This document shows positions 12,237-24,441 of a stretch of 55,763 bases of DNA, piece by piece. The translations under genes were made by a program, and so were the position numbers. The stretch spans positions 698,611 through 754,373 of the forward strand of contig NW_020170414.1 in the NCBI RefSeq assembly GCF_000524195.1. Reading direction: 5' to 3'. This DNA comes from Echinococcus granulosus (Eukaryota; Platyhelminthes; Cestoda; Cyclophyllidea; Taeniidae). The notes under the pieces are model-generated. The model saw only the letters and a program-made list of their open reading frames with translations. It searched no databases and was not told the DNA's origin. How positions within the stretch are numbered: position 1 is the first letter of the stretch; each line of letters begins with the position of its first letter.

Positions 12237-13507
12237 CCCGATTCGAGAGTGGAATGTGGTGTGAAAAAGGAAAACTTCTAGAGTTCTGGAGTTAAAGGCA
12301 TCTCTGGGAATGCTGCCCGACTCCAATCACATTTCATGTCATATCGGTACCCAGTTAGACAGACACTATAAAAAGTACACCTGGTTTCACTTTTCTTTTT
12401 CATTTATGTCTTTGGTCCATTCTCACATTATGCTAAGAAAATGGCTTATCCTCTCCCCATATTTCTTACATTTCTACTTAACATTGGGGCATTTTCTCAT
12501 GCGGTTTTGCATGATAAACGTCAAATAACTACAGAGAGCAACTAAAAATATCTTATTTGTTTAAACACTCAACACTAGACTTGTGCAAAATTCACCTCCA
12601 TTACTGTCTCAATTACTGTCCAACCATGCCTATGTGTTTGTCTAATGCTTATACTAAGGAAAGGTGATAAATGCTTCAGCAGTAAAAATGAATAGAAGGT
12701 GGGGGACGGTAGATGGGATTAAAGTGCGTTCCCATTCCTCACCCATTTTTTCTTTCCTCCCTCTCATTTATTCCAAAGTTTAACTATTCCCACGGCTTAG
12801 CTTTACTGCTGTACGATGTATGAACGGACATGTAGGAACAAAGATAGGGCTTTCTCCTGGCCAATTTCTCGAAAAGCTTTACTCCCAACTTTCGTGTTAT
12901 TTTGTAACGAGCAAATAGATCACAGCAGCAAGTATTTGGTCTCCAATGCCTGAATGTTTCAGGGTAAATACTGCGTCTAAAGTCCATTATACACATACAC
13001 GCAGAGATGGAGAAAGAGCAGTCCTAGTCGTCGTGACTTGGAGTAAAGCGTGTGTCGGAAGTGTGGGCAATGGATCCCCTGAGATAACCAGTGATATTCT
13101 CGTTCGCTTAAAGTTACAATCGAACTCAGTTTCACAGCAAGTCAGTCACTCAGACAGCCAAAAATGGCCAGCCTTAGTAGACTTACATTCTCCCAAAGTG
13201 TAGCTCGAGAACCGACTTAAACTCGGTTCATAAAACAGGCAGGGTCAAGCCATATTCAACAGATTTAATTGGCATTTTATGACATAGGTTATCAAAACAT
13301 AAAACATCAAAGAGAAAAATAAAGAATGCTTAAATAGCGCTCGATGTACGGCAAGATCCCAAAGACGGGACGAATCTGTCGTGCTCTCCGCTGTTTCCGC
13401 ATAATAGGTTGGGTGTGATTCAAGACTGTCTGCTTTGCGTAGCGAGTTTAAATAAATTCCAAAAGCCGTCAAACTTGTCGCTTATGTTCTGGAGAAGATG
13501 TCAGGTC
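12237..13507. other. intergenic DNA between repeats
   Basis: No gene recognised. Open frames here are short and show no domain. Confidence 0.4.
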
Positions 13508-13800
13508 AGGGCTGAGAAAGTACTCGGTTGAAATGGTCGAATTCCGGATTTCATAATTGTTTTCAGCTTAACTTCGCAGATTTCTGCACCTTTAAATAAA
13601 CATTTTCTAAATTACACAAATCCCTGAATGCTCAGTAATCCTTCCAAAGACCATTTCAGGACCGCATATGAATAAGGAATCCTTTCGTTTAGAAATACAC
13701 GCAAAACCAAACTCTGAAACAGCATGCTACTTTTTAGGTAAATAAGTAGGTTAAGTACTAAATTGGCTTTAAGATAGACCACGGCCCTCCAAATAAATGT
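13508..13800 (+). repeat. left arm of a ~293 bp inverted repeat
   Basis: This arm is the reverse complement of 15309-15603 at roughly 95% identity; the inner part is nearly perfect and the outer 50 bases more diverged. The outer edge of both arms begins AGGGCTGAGAAAGTACT. Because both arms are the same sequence, both contain the same short open frame (on opposite strands) encoding a hydrophobic stretch with IWRAVVYLKANLVLNL; this is a consequence of the repeat and not evidence of a gene. Confidence 0.9.
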
Positions 13801-15308
13801 GCCCAGAGTACATGAATGCAACGTGCAAAGGAAAGACCCTCCATTCCTAAGAATGAAAAACTAGATGTTGCTAGCAAGGTTAATGTGACAAGGAATTCAT
13901 CCCCCAACTTGACACGAGTGATGCTACAACTGGTCTGTACTCACCTCAGCTAAGAAAAGGCAACCTAAGGAAGTGGCCATCGTATATCCTTCAGCAGCAG
14001 AACAGACAATAAGTTCCAAACCAAATACCTATTTTTCTTAACGTCTTTAATGTACATTATGTAAATGCTAGCTGACTGAGTGATTGGTGATAAGAATTGG
14101 CTTTTGTATTTCAACGATGGCAAAACAAACGAACACACCATCGGTTATCCCAAATGCTGCACTGCCCCTAATTCCGAGGCACGTACTACATTATCCCGAG
14201 AAGACTGCATGCTTTGTGTGCATGTGCGGTGGCCTGCTAACGAAATAAATCACTTGGCTTATTCTCACCTTCCACCTTTCCTTCATGGTATTTTCCTCAG
14301 TGAAGATACCCTTTTATTGGCAAGAGGTAATCACAGGACCGCTAGATTCCCCTACCCTCCTGACTGGCCAATAACAAGTACAGAGAGACTTTAAGTGTGC
14401 TGACAATCACTCTAAGGTCAAGGTCAATTAAGAATCACAGATATGCGCGAAAGGAACACCCTCGCTTGTCACAGATGCACATGCTGTACTGCCACTTTAC
14501 TCATACCCGTCGGTGTTCACAAGACGTCCGTATCGAAGTTTTTGCCTCATTGAACTGGAGAAGTTCAAAGTCCGTTGACACAAACGCCAAACTAATCTAT
14601 TTACTCCCGACTCTCTGGAAAGGACGTCTTTCAAAACGCACATGAGCTTTTCAGGGGCCGATTTCCTGCTATAGGCCTTGAAAATAATTTCTAAGACCCA
14701 ATCATAGACTGTTCAAATGTTCCCAAAGCCTTGAAAAAAAAAACTAGAATGCATCACCCATTATTAACACTTCGTGACCCCAAAGAGAGCCGCCCTTCAT
14801 TCTTACACAATTTCATTTACAAATAGTCTGACTGACTAGAATCCTAAAGCGAAATTGACTGTGGTCAGTACACAATCTCTACCTTGTCCTCCTCAAGCAC
14901 TTGGTCGATTTGCAAGGTCTCTCGTTCACTTGACAAAAGTCTATGTCGGCATTTCCTTGGCCCCACTAAAAAAATTTGAACACCTCTGGGCCGAGAAAGC
15001 CACATAATCTTTGTTTTGAAAACCCGTCTTTGTTACATGAATAGTCTCTTTTTTTCCAAATAATTATCTATGATAAAATCCAATATTCGTTCCTTGCTGG
15101 TCTACAAAAATAGACAAAAATTGTTCCAGATCGCAGGGAATATGGCCTAACGGTTGGAGGTAATTTTCCTCCTTTTATTCAACTGACATGCTGTGCCCTT
15201 TCACCATAATGATCACGCGATGAAACAATGTGTCATGGTTGGCCTTTGAATTCTACGTGCATGGAATCGGATATTCACCTGGTGATTATCATTATGCACC
15301 CCTAATGA
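13801..15308. other. spacer of the inverted repeat, no gene recognised
   Basis: Contains the inverted copy of the CTTGACCTTA repeat at 14355-14441. Open frames at 14080-14394 and 14397-14645 are the longest here but resemble no family and overlap the repeat, so they are not called as genes. Confidence 0.4.
14355..14441 (-). repeat. short dispersed repeat, copy 3 (inverted)
   Basis: On the - strand it reads CTGTGATTCTTAATTGACCT, then TGACCTTAGAGTG, GTCAGCAC, CTTAAAGT and TTATTGGCCA, matching 12152-12236 almost base for base apart from a few substitutions and small indels. Confidence 0.75.
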
Positions 15309-15603
15309 GTACATTTATTTGGAGGGCCGTGGTCTATCTTAAAGCCAATTTAGTACTTAACCTACTTATTTACCTAAAAAGTAGCATGCTGTTTCAGAGT
15401 TTGGTTTTGCGTGTATTTCTAAACGAAAGGATTCCTTATTCATATGCGGTCCTGAAATGGTCTTTGAAAGGACTACTGAGCATTCAGGGATTTGTGTAAT
15501 TTAGAAAATGTTTATTTAAAGGTGCGGAAATCTGCGAAGTTAAGCTGAAAACAATTATGAGATGCATAATTCGACCATTGCAACAGAGTACTTTCTCAGC
15601 CCT
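15309..15603 (-). repeat. right arm of a ~293 bp inverted repeat
   Basis: Reverse complement of 13508-13800. The only coding difference between the arms in the shared open frame is one Glu/Lys exchange, which shows how similar they are. The sequence beyond 15603 no longer matches the left flank. Confidence 0.9.
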
Positions 15604-17639
15604 ACACTTGGTAGTGGTGGACACTTTTGGTCGTCAGCAAAATTGGGGAGTAACGTAAAACAAAAGCTTATAGGAAAGAAAATTGTTTTTCCAAATACTT
15701 TACTTCAGTTGCTCTTCCATCAACGTTTCTTTTGAATGGTCCTAGACTATAAAGAGGGTTAAGAGACAGAAAAATTCCTGTGACTTTTGTTTATCGGGGA
15801 TACACAGGAGTGAGGATGGAGATTACCTAAACAGAACAGAAGAATTACCGGTTTGCCCACCTTTGTCTGTTGCAGGAACAGGATGAGGGAATGTGACGCT
15901 CTCCACAGTGCTTGCCCCTTCACAAACCGTCAAGGTAGATGAGGCAAGATATCATCCCCGCCTCAAAAAAATTATTTTGTTATTGACAATCTTTTATACC
16001 CAAGGCCAGGAGATTTTTTCCTTCAAAAACAGAAGAATCCGACAAGATTGATAAAAGAGCGGCATCTCAAGGTCGCCGCGACAAGCAGACAAAGTGACAA
16101 GCGTGACATGCCCTAATTGTGCTCTGCGATGTATTTTTGCAGTTTCCGTGTCATGCCAGACGTATTTTCCCCTATTTTGCCGTTTACTTTCTCATAGCTT
16201 CCCTTGGGTAGTGAATACTTAGGTACTCACGGCAAAGTGAGATTTCAGTGAGATGCATCCGACCGTTTGAAGGCACCTTTTAAAAGCGGGTGGCGGATTC
16301 GAGTTGATAGGGAGGTGGGAAAAATTTAAAACTCCGTTTAATTTTGTACAGACGAGTAAAAAAGTTAATGCAAGACTATTTTACCTACCTTCCCTTGATA
16401 GATAATTCAATCCTTAAGCGTTAAACGTGCCAAATACCCTGCTTACATATACCTTATTAATCCAAGGAAGTAGAAATAGCACTATTTGTTGTGTCAAAAA
16501 ATCTAATGAACGGGAAGTGAATTCATTTGTGGTTTAAAAAAGCATCCAAAATATTTAACAACGTTGTTTAAATTCACGAGCTGTTATTAGGCTGTCAATA
16601 CTTTCACCGTCGAGCGCCAGGTTCTCACCAATTCGAAGAAATTTTTTACCAACCATATCCCTGACTTCCTGTCAACAATATCACATTATCAACAGCGTGT
16701 AATTCTCAAAAACTCAGTTTTGTCACCTGAAAAAAAAAAAGATTTATTTTTGTTCATAACTTAAACATGAAGGCTTTTAATGCTTAAAGTGCTTAAAAAC
16801 TTTCCACTTTTCCTTTGTTCTTGTTACATAAAACACTTGCGTTTTGACGTTAAAAGGCACCAAATCCACTATTGAGAGATGTGCAAATTATGTCAGAGTT
16901 TTTGTGCAAACATAAGTCTCACTCCTACTTCATTGTAATGCCTTAATAATAGGTGGCCTTTTGTTTTAAGTAGTGTAGTCCCAAAATTTAACTAAAGTGG
17001 CGAAAGTGACTTTTGTTGAGTCTTAACATTCTCAGGTGCTATGCAAAAGTACTTTGTGAATGCACATGAACTTCCACAAAAAATGTGCATAAGTAGCACC
17101 TCATGATCATCTTTGCTCATCTCGAAGGCTATAAAAAGCTACATAACGGGTTTTTATGGCCTCACAAGGCTGCCAGTTCATTCCCTCAGGCCCCACCCCT
17201 TTCGCCCCCCCCCCCCCTCCAACACTATTGTCTCACGCCCTCGAGATTATCATACGCAGATATATTTCGTTATATTTATGTCTAAGAGTTGACCCATCTG
17301 GTGCACTTTAGGAGGAACTATGTGTCTGGAAATGTGTTCTTCCTATGCAGACAGGAGTACGAAACAATAGAATTTTACTTAGTTGCCATGACGCAATTGT
17401 AGACAGGAGAATAACCGAATTTTATAGGAGCAACCAACCAACCAAACACAAAGGTCATCAAACAAAATTCCTGTATTTCTCAACTCTGCTACCACTCTTT
17501 TAATACGTGTTTAAGGATTTATCTCGTTTCACCCATCTGTGATTTAGGGTATAGAGCAGTCCGTAAGAGTTGCCGAATTATCTTAACTGACATAAACAAC
17601 GAGCACCTTTTCCACTTTGCTATTTCTGTCGAAACTTCC
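15604..17639. other. intergenic DNA, no gene recognised
   Basis: AT-rich sequence with homopolymer tracts, including 11 A at about 16730. No coding region is supported. Confidence 0.45.
17205..17217 (+). repeat. C13 homopolymer
   Basis: Run of 13 C within a longer pyrimidine-rich stretch (17190-17222). On the - strand it is a G13 run. This is striking in AT-rich DNA and prone to length variation and sequencing error. Confidence 0.85.
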
Positions 17640-18270
17640 TCGAAAGAAGTTTGCAACCTAACTCCCTTTTGCAAATTAAGTCGAACTGTCGCAGCTCCCA
17701 AAATCTACCTTAGATGGGAACAAAGCCTCGCAATTTCCGAAAACTGCCTGAAACGAACAACAGCATTCATCTTGGCACGCGTGCGATGTCCTGATTTTTT
17801 GGCCTGACCTCGGCTACATAATTATATGACACGTATGCTTTGTACCTTTGTTTCACTAATTTGTTGGGTACAGTGGTGTGTAAATGTAGATGTTATACTA
17901 AAACAATGGAAGAACACCTCAACGGTGGTGATCCACTTTTCTCCTAAAGACTGTGACTATAAGGGGAGAAAATGACCTTTCTGTGGTGTGTAAGGACCAA
18001 CTGACGCAATGCGTGAAGATTTTTCTCTTTTAACAATGTGGCACATGTGTAGGCTTCATAATTTTCTTATCTGAGCAAACACGTCACACCCGTGTGACAG
18101 AGTTCATTAAAAGGAAATTATTTATATTCTAGCAGGAAAAGAGAAAAAAAGTGATCTATTTCAGGCTACAAAATGAAGCATTTGCTAAATGGTGGTCACC
18201 TTGCCTCTGGGACAGATTTTAGTGTTAAAAATTGTCAAATATATCTACCAAATTTGATGCATCCAGGTAT
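17640..18270 (+). repeat. medium-length dispersed repeat, copy 1 (17.6/36.5 kb family)
   Basis: Aligns in the same orientation with about 36545-37310, roughly two thirds identical with indels. Landmarks in order: an AGCTCCC box, AAGCCTCG with TTTCC and GAAA, a GCGATG, GACCTCRGC and RTGACA, later a GGTGG, the palindromic GTCACAC..GTGTGAC at 18083, an A-rich tail, and CAGATT..GT..TCR..AAT. No open frame is shared by the two copies, so it is a non-coding or long-dead element. Confidence 0.65.
18083..18098. repeat. palindromic site GTCACACCCGTGTGAC
   Basis: Seven-base perfect arms GTCACAC/GTGTGAC around CC. It is one of five related sites in the window and lies at the equivalent position in the 17.6 kb copy to the site at 37120 in the 36.5 kb copy. 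Confidence 0.7.
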
Positions 18271-20216
18271 TCTTTTCATCCACTGAAGCAGGATTATAAA
18301 GCAACTTTTCCAGTGAAAGAAAGGTAATTCATCGTTTTTCTCCACAATCTGCCATTAATAAAGTTTTTTCTGGCAGTCTTTTTTCAGGAACCAACTTCAT
18401 TTGCGGACCGAATATATTATTAATGTATTAACGAGACAAGTTGTTCCACCCTTCCATTACCTCGTACAGCTAGATATTTGTCAACTGGCATGACTAGCAA
18501 ACAAAATATGACAGTAAAATAGTAAAACAAGCAGCGTTTGCATAAAATCGGGTCTTTTGGATTTCCGAGAAGCACAAATTAGGAGGAAATACATGTATTT
18601 ATTCATATAGTTCTCTATTGCAGTTATACACCCTCTCTAGCCTTGAACTAATGCTTGGAAAACAACTCCGGGACACTTTCAAGACATCCTGTTTCACTTA
18701 GTCATAAATGCTAAATAAGATGTAATTTCACTTCTGGTGAGCGTTTTAATTCTGACGTGAAGTGATGGACCCTATTTTCGTCACGCAGTGGTAAGATCCA
18801 GAGAGTCTCACTCCTTCATCTCAGTTCATCACGCAATTCTTACGGACTAGTCATGAAGTTTTCGTGGTATCCATCATGAGATAACATTGTAAAGTCTTAT
18901 GTCTTTGCTTCCACAGGAAAATGTGTTCGTCGGCGAGGAGTCCTTAATCGGATAGACTTTGAACCCTACTTAACTGAGTGTTCACAGGAATTTCTATTGA
19001 GTTGTGAGCTGAAGGCGCCCAGAACTGCAACGACCGACCTGGAATTACTGACACCATTCAAACGCCACAATGTGGCAAACATACGAGAATCCACGACTTT
19101 TACACCTACCTTGACAATAAACCCCATCAATACGGGCTACTGCACTCACGCACCACTCACCAAACTATTACCTTCCTTCTTGGTTGACGCTGTGTCGGCT
19201 TTTAGTCCTAGGGCAAACACGACAAAACAATTATAGAAGCATGCCCCTTTACATGCGTTGGTATAGAACAAGTGACGATGTGACATTAAAGCTCATTAAC
19301 TTCTCCATATTCGCAATTTTTTATAACAGAGAGGTCAAAATCAAATTCAATCAGCATGCAGGCCATTACGCGTTGGACTACAATATTTCCACAACGTTCC
19401 CTCCCAAGCATTTATCCCACTTACAGTGTCACCCTCGACAAGCTGCCAGTTGCTATCCCTCGGCTGTACTTTAACCTGGCTGAACTTAAACTGTACTGGT
19501 GACAAAAACAAACATGGCGCGCATGATAAACTGGCGTCGCAGCAAAAAGACCCCGCGTTTAGCAAAACACGGGCTGACATGACTTTAAATTCATTTTCAT
19601 CTTCCCCAAAATATGTGATAGGGATGAAAATTAAGTGGAGAAAAGTGTATAAGCCATGCGTGTTATTTTCCAACACCCAATAAGATGTTAACAATCGAAT
19701 AAATAGTGACAGACTTATAAGCAGTACGTCCTTCTCAAACAAAAAGTGGAACTTTAGTCGTCTATTTGCATTCATTTTACTGATTCTTAAAAAAACAATA
19801 AAGGTGTTTCTAGCTTTAGCTTCAAAAATTGTGCACTACCAAAGGAAAGAGTACCTGGTTACTGCCTAGCCCGCATTTTAATTTGGGCTAATGATTCCAC
19901 AAATTAAAGCCCACCCTAAGAGCACTGAAGTCTCACGAATAGGCTCTTTAAGGGAGTTGCGCCTTTCCTGCCAAAAATTTGAGGAATTCGAACTGGCAAG
20001 GGCAATCCATTAAGGCGTCTCCTGGTAAGGCAAGACAGCCAAGTAACTCATTCTCTTGTCAAATTTAAACCAAAAATTAAGTACCTTCTTGTCGTTTCCT
20101 CGGAGGTAATGAGATTTTGAACAGATTTGATTTGGGGAAAGTGCGTTGCTCTGTCCAAATTATTGCCATTTTAAAATGTCATACTTACTCCAACAGTAGA
20201 ACCATTTTATTTTCAG
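18271..20216. other. intergenic DNA, no gene firmly recognised
   Basis: Holds overlapping open frames on both strands, up to 142 codons on the - strand (19775-19347). They overlap one another in different frames, contain no domain that I recognise and lack convincing splice or start context, so I do not call them. Confidence 0.35.
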
Positions 20217-20509
20217 AAGGTGCGTTTTTATATGATGACGATATGCAAAAAACGACCGTCTGGAAACGTTATCAAGGCCGCGACAATAGGATGGTCTATT
20301 GTTCAATCAACTCAATCCCAAAGTTGCATGCAATGCCACATGGCTGGACAATGTTTGCTAGCTGCGACTTGAAGGTAGTGAAAAACGTGAAGGAAAAGAC
20401 CAAAGAACTTTACAGATGGATCACAGGCATACCAATGTATGCACAAAGTTTAGCCAACACTGAAGTCTCTCTCTCTTCTTCACATTTACTTATTTGCAAC
20501 AAAGACTAG
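20217..20509 (+). CDS. candidate exon of an unrecognised gene
   Basis: The sequence TTTTATTTTCAG just upstream is a good 3' splice site. From 20217 a frame stays open to the TAG at 20507-20509 (about 97 codons), with a protein-like composition including the stretches TTVWKRYQGRDNRMVYC and KELYRWITGIPMYAQ. A GT after AAG at 20372-20374 could be a 5' splice site, which would make a 158-base internal exon. I recognise no domain. There is no partner exon that I can identify on either side, and long open frames do arise by chance, so this may be spurious. Confidence 0.2.
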
Positions 20510-21360
20510 GAGACAAAAAAGTCACCTTTTGCCTGATTCATTCGTTTATGTTAAAGAAAAAACTTATTAAATCATTTGGCGCATGTGCCTACAGTGTTTT
20601 ATTTTGTTTTGGACTGATACAAAAAATACACTTAGGTGTTATTTTGATCACAAGTGGAGGGACTTTTCATTGCCAAAATTGAGACCCTGGACATTTCTTG
20701 TAAACAGGTCCTAGATTTAATTATTGCCCGTAGATGCAAATAATAGAAAAAGGAAAATTTCATCCAAGAGCTTATAGGTAAAAATTTGGGCTTGCAAATC
20801 ATCATAAAGAGGAGACAAAAATGAGGCAATGAGGACATTTGATAAACACTCTTTAAGTACGAAGGAAGGAAGGAAGTTCTTGTGGTTTTTGGCATGACCC
20901 ACCGCAATGACCTACTGCTAGTAGTGGGGACTTGTAAAATGTGTTTATTTACATATAGCCTGCGACATTGACATCCGTCAAGCTGTTAGTATGATACTCT
21001 GTTGGGGTTTTCTCCCTTTAAGGCTTCAATATCATAAAATGTCAGCTGAATCTAGTTTGACAGTGCTAACAACTAAAACACACCTCTATAGCTGCAAAAA
21101 ACTTTTTGTGGTATTTGCACGCATTATCTCGAGAAGTGGTAGCTGAAGAAAGTTGTGCATTATTATCGGAAGAGGAGATGGAGACGAAGGTAGCGGTGAA
21201 AGCTACTAATTAAAAGGGTCCCACTTAGGTGTCATACGTTAACAGATAAGAAAAGGCACCCAAGGCTCTCAATTTGTTCTTTACTGCTTTTATGTAGATT
21301 TTAAAAACGAACCTTTGGGAAAGAATCGCTTTCTGACTGACTTATGACAAGTGCTGACGC
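20510..21360. other. intergenic DNA, no gene recognised
   Basis: AT-rich sequence with no supported features. No clear polyadenylation hexamer for the - strand candidate exon at 21361-21530 is visible close to its stop. Confidence 0.4.
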
Positions 21361-21530
21361 TTATGCTCCTCTGTTAGGGGAAAGGACACACCATTGGGCA
21401 TTCCAGACAAACCCATCAACCATCCCACAATTCATCCCCAGAAAACCATACTTGCAGGTGGATGCATTCGCCACGTAATTCTTGCTGTGACACTCAAACA
21501 CCGACGGCTTAGGCAAGTCCATACAATCCA
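21361..21530 (-). CDS. candidate cysteine-rich terminal exon of an unrecognised gene
   Basis: On the - strand a long pyrimidine tract (TTTCCGTTTCTCTTTGTCTC) leads into ATTCGCAG, an excellent acceptor that ends at 21531. The frame that follows codes about 56 residues to a TAA at 21363-21361. It contains five cysteines spaced C-x10-C-x11-C-x8-C-x12-C, one N-glycosylation sequon (NAS), and CKYGFLGMNC, which resembles the last loop of an EGF-like domain, although the usual C-x-C before it is missing. The hydrophobic residues that would precede the exon in frame are best read as the translated pyrimidine tract, not as a signal peptide. If real, this is the last exon of a secreted or membrane protein whose upstream exons lie above 21531. 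None were identified. Confidence 0.35.
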
Positions 21531-24441
21531 CTGCGAATATGTGTGAGACAAAGAGAAACGGAAACAGGTAGAAATGGTTGGTTAGCAACAAAACAGGGAT
21601 ACTGTAGCAATCCCCATTCACCGCCTTTTTACCTGAAGCTACTTCTCTAAGTTGTCATTATCAATTTCTCTTGGCATGAAACAATTCCTTGCAAATTAGA
21701 ACGGGCAGTCGAGAGAAAAATGTGGGCTGAAATGAAACTTTAATAGAGGTATTTTCTTTAATCTTGGGGAACGAAAAAATTCCCGATAAAATGAAACTTA
21801 CAGCTATTTTGGGGAAGCATTCCGACGAATAAAATATTTCTTGAAGCTTTCTGTGTTTATTTAATTTTTACGCTTGAACATTAAGCTAACTCATTTAGCC
21901 ACCTTGCTGCTGGATTCCACTCTTGACTAAACTAGCTGAATCCTGAATTCTCCCTGAGGGGGTTATTGGAGTACACTGGTGCTGTGGACAGTAGGGCTGC
22001 AAGCATAAGAAGGCAAACAAAGAAAGAAACCGAAACTGCAGAGGCTGGGACAATTGACCAGTTGAATGCCTTATTAACATACCGTCGGGTTATTATTAAG
22101 TGCCGTCCTCACTTTCTTGCAGTTGTCGTCTTTTTGCGTTTGCTACCACACCCTAGTCGGTGCTTCCACTTCTACCCAAGGGTTGGGAATGGAGGTCACC
22201 GCGTTAATTTTTGGAGTTTTCTGCTTTTTTTTGAGGGTTTTTCTGTTTGCCTTTTTTCACTGAATTGAATTATGCCCATCCGATCGTTGTGCGCTATTGG
22301 TGAGCTCCGTCAACACCAATTTGCCACGCCTTTGATGCTTCTGTGATTTTAGACCACTTTTGTGCATTTGTTTAATTATATCACAGGAGTCATTAACTTA
22401 GCCACTTCGAGATGAAAATCTTACATCTTGTTTAACAAAGTAGTAGTCCACATTGCCGGTCATCCGAGGGTCTTTTTTAATTAATTCTCCTCTATAAATA
22501 GAAGTAGGGGCTCAATTATCTCTGTATATAATTTTCCAAAGAATGTATCTATGTTAATTATACATATTAAAATCAGGGAATTTGAAAACGAGGAACTCAT
22601 TTTAGCCTGATCGTCAAGAATGGCTTTGCAGAATAACTGGTGGTTTTGTTTAACATAACGTCTAATTAACATGAATGATGCAATCAAAATGTACCTAGGT
22701 CCTACTGTAAAATAAGGAAATAAATATAACGGTGAGTACGAGAGAGGTTCATTTGCATCCTGGACTTTTGAATCACCTAGGTGATGCAGAATGCAGCAGT
22801 AAACGGCAAGTGGTTCTGCTGCGAGTACGTGAATATCGTAACCGCCTGTTCAGACAGGAGAACTTAAACATGATACAATGAGCATAGTGGTGGAAGGGTC
22901 AGAAATCTAGCAGTATAATATTTCAATTGTGGGAGCATTTCGAAAGTTGTCATCCGCTGGAATGAGTGTAAGCTTATGTGGAGGAAATAAAACGTCTTCT
23001 GCTCATTAATTTTTTCTGCCGCGATTTAGTGTGAATGACCTTTGTGTACTTCACTACATTTGGAGGTATTAATGTTTCCCAGTCCCTTATTCTCATGAAA
23101 AGTACGTCAGTGAAACCTTTCTCTGTAATATCAATAAGTAGAAAGGCAAATGCTTCCATGATTTGGTAGTTTCAACAACTTCCATTAAACGTCCTCTGAA
23201 TGTGGAACTACCACTACTGAAGTTGTGGAGGAAACTTTATAGGCAAGTTTGTTTACGATTAGGGTGTTTCTAAATCCAGCACTTTTATCATTACCTCCCT
23301 CCCTCCTCCTCCTCCTCCTCCTTTTTTTCCAAATTTTCTTAAGCACCTCCACTTGAGAGTACAGATGCATTTAGTCCGCATAGTATCCATCATGGGATTG
23401 GATTTTGGCCATAAAGTACTGCAAAATACATGCTTAATGGGATGCAATTTACTCAAATGTCTGTGAATGAAGTTGGAAATTCAGCCAGTCTCATGGATTC
23501 CAACAATCTCACCTTTTTGTTAGCACTTTATGGTCCATAATAATTGCTATTAACCAATCAAATCGCTACCCATATGACTACCACTCCATATTCGAGTAGA
23601 AGGTCATATTTTCGGTCAAATTAAAAGCTCCATGCCCAATAAATAAAGAGGACTTATTGTTTGCGCATTTATTTGTTCCCTATCCGTCTATGGTGACGAC
23701 TTTTTGCACTAATTTTTGGATCACAGACAAGTTGACTGAGCTAAAAGCAATGCAGCGGGTGTCGGATGCGCCTGATGTTGGCTTTTGTTGGTTGTGGTGG
23801 CCTACTTTCCACCGGCGGTCTGGCGGCTTTACATTTTAAAACATCCTAGTTTTATGGGAGACGGTGAGTACAACCATAAAATTGAGTTATACAAAGTGCC
23901 GACAAACGAACAGAGACGCAGTGCTGTGGCTGACGGCCAGAGTATTTCAATTTTGCGTGATTTCCGTTTAGCAAGACTGAAGTTGAAATTGTGGCGATAC
24001 ACTGCCATGATTTGGTTCGGTTGAAGCTCCAATGTGATCTAAACAAAGTTTAAGATTTAGCAGTTGGCTGTGGCGCGAATACACATCAATGTATTCATCT
24101 TGTCACCATTACGAACTTCCGCTTTATAAATACTCAAGTGAATTCCTTCATTTCCTCAATGACGGCCTAAATTGACAGCTTACAAATTCTCCATCCTCTT
24201 ATGCCATTTTCATTTGCTGCTATTTCAACACTCTCACATATATGTTTTTCCTGTTTAAAATGAGAGTGCATCCCTCGATGCTGCAACGCAGCCCCTTCCA
24301 CCATAAAAACCAACCCATAAATGCATGGATTTACTTATACATTTGTATATACATACACACATGAGGTGAAAATGAACATCATTACAATTTGATACAAAAT
24401 AGCCGGGGGAAGGGGATATGAAAATGTCTATTCTTTACTTC
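21531..24441. other. intergenic DNA, no gene recognised
   Basis: Contains a (CTC)n tract at 23294-23322. The nearest AATAAA on the - strand downstream of the GPCR stop is at 23672-23667, about 770 bases away, so the GPCR 3' UTR end is uncertain. Short open frames here show no domain. Confidence 0.4.
23294..23322 (+). repeat. CTC trinucleotide microsatellite
   Basis: Interrupted CCTCCCTCCCT followed by an uninterrupted CTC run. Simple repeat; the Arg/Gly-rich open frames predicted across it on the - strand are artefacts of the repeat. Confidence 0.85.

Larger units (their letters stand above)
13508..15603. mobile_element. possible foldback or long-TIR DNA element (non-autonomous)
   Basis: Two ~293 bp arms in inverted orientation enclose about 1.5 kb with no transposase-like open frame. 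High arm identity in a region where other repeats are 65-85% alike suggests a recent origin. The first bases of the arms (CAGGGCTGAG on one side, TAGGGCTGAG on the other) are reminiscent of hAT-type termini, but I could not find a matching 8 bp target duplication in the flanks. A simple inverted duplication or two independent insertions of one short repeat remain possible. Confidence 0.5.

Noticed and set aside
19347..19775. 142-codon open frame on the - strand
   Set aside because: Two open frames on the + strand cover the same bases, no domain is recognisable, and there is no supporting start or splice context; a chance frame is more likely.
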